Shown: positions 44,893 to 50,342 of the stretch, piece after piece
Position numbering within the stretch: position 1 is the first letter of the stretch
Layout: every line of letters begins with the position of its first letter
Origin: Myxococcota bacterium
Lineage (GTDB): Bacteria > Myxococcota_A > Polyangia > JAAYKL01
NCBI GenBank assembly: GCA_030065855.1
Contig: JASJCT010000021.1
Span: 1-50,342, forward strand
Length of the DNA stretch: 50,342 nt
Direction of reading: 5' to 3'
Notes under the pieces: model-generated
What the model saw: only the letters and a program-made list of their open reading frames with translations
Told to the model about the DNA's origin: nothing
Databases searched by the model: none
Position numbers and translations under genes: made by a program

Positions 44893-47670
44893 ATGGGAAA
44901 GAATATCGCGAAACAAAATATGGGGGTGTGTATTTTATGTCTATTGTTCGCAGTTGGATGTGATTGGATGGGATCGGCCGACGACCCAGATGCTGATTCT
45001 GACACAACAACTGATTCGTCCACTGAAACAGATACTGATTGGGATACTGATTCGGATACAGACACCAACACAGATTCCGATACTGGCAGCGATACTGATA
45101 CGGACATCGACACTGATACAGACACTGATACTGATACGGATACCGACATTGATACCGACACTGATACCGATACAGACACTGATACCGACACTGATACCGA
45201 CACTGATACCGACACTGATACTGATACCGATACCGATACTGAAACTGACACTGAAACTGAAACTGACACCGAAACTGACACCAGTACAGAGGATTGCGAA
45301 GAGGGTGACACCCAAGAAGGAACAACCTCCTGCGGTATCAACGACAGCGGTTTAATTCTACAGCTGTGCACAGGCGGTCAATGGGAGGACACTGAGACGT
45401 GCATCGACGATGATGTTTGCCTAAATGGAGAGAAACAAGCGGGAACGACGGTTTGTGGCCTAAACGACAGCGGTGTGTACGAGCAGCTATGTACAGATGG
45501 GCAGTGGGTGGACACGACAAATTGTCTAGACGAAGATGAATGCACAAACGGTGATACTCAAGTGGGCAATACCACCTGTGGGCTCAATGGCAACGGCGCG
45601 CTGCAACAGGCGTGCGAAAACGGCAGTTGGGTAGATACGAGCACCTGTATCGATGATGACGTATGTCTCAATGACCAGACCAGAAATGGAACCACCCCCT
45701 GCGGCGTAAACGGCAACGGTGTTTACATTCAGTTATGTACCAATGGCCAATGGGAAGATACAGATGACTGCAACGACACGGACGAATGCTCAGATGGGGA
45801 TACCCAGGTCGGCACCACCTCATGTGGCTTTAACGGCAACGGTCATTTCTGGCAGGAGTGTCAAAACGGTCATTGGCAGGATACAACTGATTGCGAAAAT
45901 GATGATGTCTGCGAAGATAACACAACAAGTGCTGGCGACCCTTGTGGCCTCAACAACAATGGCGCTTATCGATTGCTATGCGTGTCTGGACAATGGCTGG
46001 ACACTGGCATCTGCGACGATCCGGATGAATGTGTTTTAGGGGATAAGCAAAAGGGACCGACCCCCTGCGGTCCCAACGGACAAAACGACCATGGCCGGTA
46101 CGAGCAGATCTGTGAGCTGTCCGGCGGCATTGCCCAATGGGTCGACAACTTATCAAATTGTATCGATCCGGATGAGTGCCACATTGGCGATACCCAACCG
46201 GGTAGCACTGTTTGTGGCTTAAACGGCAATGGCGTGTACCAGCAATTGTGTAACAATAGCGGTAGCTGGGAAAATACCACTTATTGTATTGATAATGATG
46301 TCTGTCACAATGGGGACACACAAGACAGTAACACGCCCTGTGGCTTATTTAACACGGGATTCTATCAAGAAATTTGCGACAACGGGCAGTGGGAGATGAC
46401 CGACCCCCTCGAGTGTGATGATCCGAGCTCGACCCATATCGTAAAAGACATCAACACAGGCACTGGGGATTCAATTCGCCGCCCTATTGCCCGCATGTCA
46501 GATACGTTGGTGGTATTTTCAGCAGATGACGGCGTCAACGAAAACGAATTATGGCGGACCAACGGCACAGCATCGGGTACTGTCATGGTGACAAAGATCA
46601 ATCCCAATAGCTCCTCGTATGTGGGGAACCTGGTTTCAGTCGGTAGCAGGGCCTACTTCACTGCTGATGATGGCTCCAACGGCAGCGAACTTTGGTATAT
46701 CACTGGTAATGGAACGAGCCCGCAACGGGTCGATGTGTATCCAGGATCTAATGCATCAGATCCAGACGAGCTCATTGCAGGCGATAATATGTTATTTTTT
46801 GTAGCGTCAAACGCGAGTTATAGAGATGCCCTGTGGGCACACAGTAGTTCAAGTGGTCTTGTTCGGTTGCGGGACAATACAGACACCGGCTTTAACTCGT
46901 TTTTTGCAGGCGGCAGGTTTGTCTTCAAGACCTACTTTTCAACCAGTAACGACAACCAAATTTGGTGGAGTGACGGTACGTCTGGCAACACTGACCCCAT
47001 AGCTTCATGTGGCTCGGGTGATCCGTATAACGAGTGTTTTCCAGGGGCCGTGGCCAACGGCCATGTTTACTATGTGGACGAGTCCGCGGATCTCAAGAGA
47101 TCCACTGGCCTTGGAACAGAAGCACTGGTACAAACTGTGCCCACGTCTATCAATGGCTACGAGCGTTCTGGTTGGGGGCAACTGGGTAATGAGGTGTTTT
47201 TTGTGGAGAGCGGCAGCACCAACAGCGTATTGTGGAAAACCAATGTGATATCCGGTGTCACCGAGGAGGTTCGTACCCCGAACAATGGGTATGTGTACAA
47301 TGCCTCAGACATGACCGCGTTTAACGGACGTTTGTACATGAGCGCTGGCGAATCCGATAGGGAGTTATGGGTGTACAATGGATCCACTGCCAGCTTGCTC
47401 AAAGACCTGTGCGGGTCGACGAGCTCCTATCCAGCTCAATTTGTCGAGCAGAACGGCACCCTTTTCTTTGTCGCTGACACGTTGCTCTTCGGCACTGAGT
47501 TATGGAAAACTGATGGTACGACTGATGGCACACTGCAAGTTGCTGATATAAACTCCGGAAGCGGGGATTCAGATCCGTATTCACTGACGCCTCTTGGGGA
47601 TACGTCACTAGTGTTTGTCGCCAATACCCCCACCAATGGTTCTGAGTTGTGGATTACAGAGATGGAATAG
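44893..47670 (+). CDS. Large surface lipoprotein: Asp-Thr linker, four-Cys repeats, propeller-like end
   Basis: 925 residues. Lipobox FAVGC (Cys about 23), then an acidic Asp-Thr linker (about 33-132). Next come nine repeats of about 41 residues (about 133-513), each near the pattern D-E-C-x-NGDTQ-G-T-CG-NGNG-Q-C-NG-W-DT-C, with four Cys per unit, likely disulfide-bonded. The C-terminal part (about 515-925) carries ELWRTNGT, ELWKTDGT and related units, which recur about every 45 residues and suggest a beta-propeller seen in secreted hyalin-like proteins. It should sit on the outer surface. Function is unknown; adhesion is possible. AGGAGG precedes ATG 44893. Confidence 0.86.
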   Translation: MGKNIAKQNMGVCILCLLFAVGCDWMGSADDPDADSDTTTDSSTETDTDWDTDSDTDTNTDSDTGSDTDTDIDTDTDTDTDTDTDIDTDTDTDTDTDTDTDTDTDTDTDTDTDTDTETDTETETDTETDTSTEDCEEGDTQEGTTSCGINDSGLILQLCTGGQWEDTETCIDDDVCLNGEKQAGTTVCGLNDSGVYEQLCTDGQWVDTTNCLDEDECTNGDTQVGNTTCGLNGNGALQQACENGSWVDTSTCIDDDVCLNDQTRNGTTPCGVNGNGVYIQLCTNGQWEDTDDCNDTDECSDGDTQVGTTSCGFNGNGHFWQECQNGHWQDTTDCENDDVCEDNTTSAGDPCGLNNNGAYRLLCVSGQWLDTGICDDPDECVLGDKQKGPTPCGPNGQNDHGRYEQICELSGGIAQWVDNLSNCIDPDECHIGDTQPGSTVCGLNGNGVYQQLCNNSGSWENTTYCIDNDVCHNGDTQDSNTPCGLFNTGFYQEICDNGQWEMTDPLECDDPSSTHIVKDINTGTGDSIRRPIARMSDTLVVFSADDGVNENELWRTNGTASGTVMVTKINPNSSSYVGNLVSVGSRAYFTADDGSNGSELWYITGNGTSPQRVDVYPGSNASDPDELIAGDNMLFFVASNASYRDALWAHSSSSGLVRLRDNTDTGFNSFFAGGRFVFKTYFSTSNDNQIWWSDGTSGNTDPIASCGSGDPYNECFPGAVANGHVYYVDESADLKRSTGLGTEALVQTVPTSINGYERSGWGQLGNEVFFVESGSTNSVLWKTNVISGVTEEVRTPNNGYVYNASDMTAFNGRLYMSAGESDRELWVYNGSTASLLKDLCGSTSSYPAQFVEQNGTLFFVADTLLFGTELWKTDGTTDGTLQVADINSGSGDSDPYSLTPLGDTSLVFVANTPTNGSELWITEME
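44989..45290 (+). repeat. Asp-Thr codon tract in the 925-residue lipoprotein
   Basis: About 100 codons, mostly GAT/GAC with ACT/ACC/ACA, the longest of the four tracts. It ends with a Glu-Thr variation. The opposite strand gives an apparent Ser-Val frame, which is an artefact of the repeat. Confidence 0.85.
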
Positions 47671-47742
47671 TCGGGGACGACCCGAGAAATAGTTATCCAG
47701 CATAGGGATAGTGGTTCTCTGGAATAGACGAGTTGTCTTGAT

Positions 47743-48711
47743 CTAAAATCGAATGACAATCGACCCGGGCAGGACCGTTGTATTGATAGCTGCTGTTTCT
47801 CTTTGTTTTCTCTTGTCTACGATTAATACAACAACCGTTCCAACTGCCAGGACCCCGGCACCAATACCAAACCCAATACCGGCCCAACCCAATCTTTTTG
47901 AATCTTGGTCTAAACTGGGATCTAGGGGATCGCTGGCCTTGTAGTCGTCCCACTTTTTGTTTGCCAGGCCGAAAAACACACCCGACGTCGCACCGGTTAC
48001 CACTGTGCCGGCAAGACCGATCCAAAACAGCCCGGGAAGGCCTTTATCAGAGTCTTGGTTAGGCTGGGATTTCATTACATCGTCTGGTTTTTCAATGGGA
48101 ACCGCAACGGGCGGTGGACTCGGTTCTGGGGGGGTAGGTTCGACGCGTACCATCTCAAAACGCTCGACGGTCCTTTCCTGGGACGATAATTTCACTGACC
48201 GCTCGATCGTCTCGAAGCCAGATTTAGACACTGCGATTTGGTGGTCCCCAGGGGCGAGGATGAGCGGATCTTTAAATGGACTCTGTCCGACCTCCCTGCC
48301 ATCAATGACGACATTGGCCTCGTCAACATTAACCGAGACCTGTAGCTCTGCCGTCATGGTGCGAATGGTCTCGACGAACGTGTCAATTTCTTTGCGCCAT
48401 TCGCGGTCGAGCTTATTGCCAAACTTGGCCTCCAACTGGGTTATGGTTTGCAATGCATCTGCATAGCGATGCAGTGCCTTGTAACAATTTGCAAGATTGA
48501 ACAGGGCATTTTTGGTGGCGTAAATATCCACGGACCGTTCAAATTCAGCAGCTGCGGCGTCATAATCTTCAGCTTCGGTCAGCGCGAGCCCTGCTTTGAA
48601 GTGTTTCTTTGCTTCTTTCTTATTGCCAGCGTAGCTAAGTTGTGAAACCAGGAGGATTATCAATCCAAAGCTTAAGGATAAAACGGTCAAAGTTAACTTA
48701 TAATAACGCAT
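47743..48711 (-). CDS. TPR and PEGA domain membrane protein
   Basis: A 322-residue exported protein with a signal peptide (hydrophobic core about 7-24, then SYAG). TPR-like helices follow (AKKHFKAGLALTEAEDYDAA, ALFNLANCYKALHRYADALQ), then a PEGA domain (about 120-170; VVIDGREVGQSPFKDPLILA, HQIAVSKSGFE), a Pro-rich linker, and two membrane helices (about 228-250 and 275-300). Similar TPR-PEGA proteins in Myxococcota are thought to help in envelope organisation, but the role of this one is unknown. CGGAGG lies just before the ATG at 48711. Its stop lies 73 bases from the stop of the lipoprotein gene; the two converge. Confidence 0.84.
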   Translation of the reverse strand: MRYYKLTLTVLSLSFGLIILLVSQLSYAGNKKEAKKHFKAGLALTEAEDYDAAAAEFERSVDIYATKNALFNLANCYKALHRYADALQTITQLEAKFGNKLDREWRKEIDTFVETIRTMTAELQVSVNVDEANVVIDGREVGQSPFKDPLILAPGDHQIAVSKSGFETIERSVKLSSQERTVERFEMVRVEPTPPEPSPPPVAVPIEKPDDVMKSQPNQDSDKGLPGLFWIGLAGTVVTGATSGVFFGLANKKWDDYKASDPLDPSLDQDSKRLGWAGIGFGIGAGVLAVGTVVVLIVDKRKQRETAAINTTVLPGSIVIRF

Positions 48712-49168
48712 ATAGCCTCCGTATGATTTATTCAGAAACCTCTCACCAATATCTTCTGGGTGCTAACACCCTCGTCATGCCAGCATACCTCCTCATTCCG
48801 CTAAGGCGGATGACAGAAATTCTAAGATATCTTTGGCTGTCTCATTGAGTCTTCTATCAATAATTCTAATTTACATCAGACAGGGGCAGAATAAAGCATC
48901 TCATAGAGAAACCGTCAACCAGGCGGGGCAAATGAAAACCCAGCCGTCCAAAAGAAGCACGCAAAGCATGTCCTCGGTGAAACGCACATCCCCAGCCAGC
49001 GGGTTTGGTTTAGCGTGTGCCAAAGTATTCATGCCATTTCTCCACAATAAACTCGAGTGTTCGATGACTATCTTGCGCTTTTGAATTCACGGTAGCGGCT
49101 AAAAAAGTGGATCTGCTTGATCCAGCGCTAGGGGGGCCATGGTGTGGCGCAATAGATGACAGGCGCCC
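48712..49168. other. Gene-free gap with a small REP-like hairpin
   Basis: About 457 bases with no supported gene. A short hairpin-like repeat TCATTCCGCTAAGGCGGATGA lies at 48793-48813 (arms pair with one bulge), the type of sequence RAYT proteins act on. The other short frames here have no binding sites. Confidence 0.4.
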
Positions 49169-50092
49169 TCACTGCGCCGTGCTGCGTTGCTCTCGTAGAC
49201 TGATATACAATCCGCCCATCTGCTCGATGGGGTGCTTTCGTCGCTTGTACTGACCCTGTTCGCGTAACCGCTCTATCTGATCTCGAACGAACCCTTGACT
49301 GCCTATCACTACGCCGTCCACAAAGTGGCGCACTCGTTTCCGGAAGATCCCATGCGTCTTGAATCCCCGGGCTTCCTCCTCTTTGACGATTCGCGAAGGA
49401 ATGGCTCGTTGGTTTGTCTTACTCGGAACTGCCCCACGATAGTATACGCGCGCCTTCAGATCCGCTATGGCGGACCTGCGCTTGGCAATTCCCGTCAGTT
49501 CCCTCAACGGCATCATCCACTTATCCTTGCCTAGCTCCCGGCAATAAAGGGAATTCCCCTCGTATGCCTCGGGCCTCTGCACGATCCCAGCTCGCACCGC
49601 ATTGAGTTCTATGTACAACAGGCATTCCATAGCCTCTCGCTGCCCTTCCAGCAGGGTACTTTTGAACCGGTCTGCCCAGAACCGTCCCCGACGGCCAAAC
49701 GTATGATTGAACCACCGCGCTATCGATGACTGGAGACTCCGCATCAGCTCGGACACGTCAAAAATGCGGTGGTGAAAGCGATCCCAGCTCGTCTTGAGCC
49801 AGCCGTTCAACAGGGGTTCATCGTACAGAATACTGGCCCGCGCCCGGAGCTCTTCGCGGCTCATGGGACGCTTAGGTGCCATCCAGATGAGTAGGTGATA
49901 GTGATTTCCCATCACCGCGAACCCAAGCACTGAGCAGTAATAGACCCCACTAAACAGCTGTATCGTCTCGATGATGCGGCGTCGACACATGGCGTTATCC
50001 AAAGGGTACGCGTCCGTAGGGCCGGCCACCCGAGCGCATAAATGATAATATCCCCCACCGTCTTCAAACTTAACCCGGGCCAATCGCGCCAT
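49169..50092 (-). CDS. REP-associated (RAYT / IS200-like) transposase
   Basis: A 307-residue single-strand HUH-type nuclease of the Y1/RAYT class, which cuts and moves REP-like hairpin sequences. It opens MARLARVKFEDGGGYYHLCA, carries the HUH motif GFAVMGNHYHLLIW (the two His at about 63 and 65) and continues RRGRFWADRFKSTLLEGQRE with CLLYIELNAVRAGIV. The length is typical of the subgroup with an added C-terminal region. GGAGGTGATAC precedes the ATG at 50092. No paired element end could be fixed, but a hairpin lies to the left at 48793-48813. The right neighbour region is a promoter-like upstream part. Confidence 0.88.
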   Translation of the reverse strand: MARLARVKFEDGGGYYHLCARVAGPTDAYPLDNAMCRRRIIETIQLFSGVYYCSVLGFAVMGNHYHLLIWMAPKRPMSREELRARASILYDEPLLNGWLKTSWDRFHHRIFDVSELMRSLQSSIARWFNHTFGRRGRFWADRFKSTLLEGQREAMECLLYIELNAVRAGIVQRPEAYEGNSLYCRELGKDKWMMPLRELTGIAKRRSAIADLKARVYYRGAVPSKTNQRAIPSRIVKEEEARGFKTHGIFRKRVRHFVDGVVIGSQGFVRDQIERLREQGQYKRRKHPIEQMGGLYISLREQRSTAQ

Positions 50093-50342
50093 GTATCACC
50101 TCCAGAAAAACACCCTAAACAACAGACAGAACAACAACCTTTCCTCCTCTAACCTCTACCCTACCCAAAATTACAACTCCCGTCAACTTTTTAAACAGTG
50201 TCCCCAATATTTGTGCTCAAGTGCCTCTGACACAACAAAATACCCAATCCAAGACCCCACCACGTGTTTGAGGCCCAAATAATGATGCGTTTGTATATAG
50301 GCCTTAAAACTCGCCAAATCCTCATCGGTGGCCACCCGTTGC
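50093..50342. other. Upstream region of the RAYT gene, window edge
   Basis: Reading toward the gene, the sequence includes GGGGACACTGTTTAAAAAG and GTTGACGGGAGTTG. Similar strings lie before many deltaproteobacterial RAYT genes as far as I recall. I see no gene in this stretch; it is cut by the window edge. Confidence 0.4.

Noticed and set aside
44880..45371. Ser-Val repeat frames opposite the Asp-Thr tract (also at 23762-24031 and 24790-25095)
   Set aside because: They are complements of the Asp-Thr codons and have no signal, start or conserved domain.

Overview
The window looks like a piece of a deltaproteobacterial chromosome in the broad sense (Myxococcota or Bradymonadales-like). This is inferred from gene content and not proven. 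The clues are several surface lipoproteins with long Asp-Thr or Asp-Ser linkers behind a lipobox, a MopE-like DNDCDG Cys/Asp motif, a TPR-PEGA protein, a six-PAS histidine kinase, a pentapeptide-repeat Ser/Thr kinase, a candidate Myxococcus-type LexA box before a yebG-like gene, and tail fragments of a B12-dependent ribonucleotide reductase. I saw no rRNA, tRNA or CRISPR array.

Layout. 0.5-5.4 kb: sensor kinase and a POT/MFS transporter. 5.4-8.6 kb: an AT-rich stretch with two exported or anchored unknowns and a response-regulator-like protein whose receiver has lost its acidic residues. 8.6-13.5 kb: a CGEP-like S9 peptidase lipoprotein, a yebG-like gene, a redoxin lipoprotein and a Cys-rich lipoprotein. 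13.5-17 kb: a decayed mosaic in which two diverged copies of the NrdJ tail bracket a SnoaL-like protein, a LysE exporter with a one-base frameshift and a DsrE-like protein; a chimeric lipoprotein/DUF418 gene abuts it. 17-19.4 kb: an IS4-family element, an IS5-family element and the stump of an IS66-type tnpA. 19.6-23.4 kb: a methyltransferase, a pentapeptide-kinase fusion and endonuclease IV. 23.7-29.3 kb: two tandem Asp-Thr proteins, an ECF sigma factor, another Asp-rich lipoprotein and a 5'-truncated gene.

The most striking part is 29.4-44.5 kb: five large genes on one strand, almost without gaps (52 nt, a 4-nt overlap, 12 nt and 2 nt between them). They encode a two-HKD phospholipase-D-like protein with an N-terminal beta-sandwich, a 1177-aa DUF6603-like protein, and three large proteins (1040, 1559 and 570 aa) of no known function, one with a central membrane hairpin. 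None has a signal peptide. I read them as one multi-protein system of unknown role, and it is my candidate for the undescribed system.

44.9-50.3 kb: a 925-aa surface lipoprotein (Asp-Thr linker, nine four-Cys repeats, a beta-propeller-like end), a TPR/PEGA membrane protein and a RAYT-type transposase. Family assignments come from motif recognition by eye; no database search was run.
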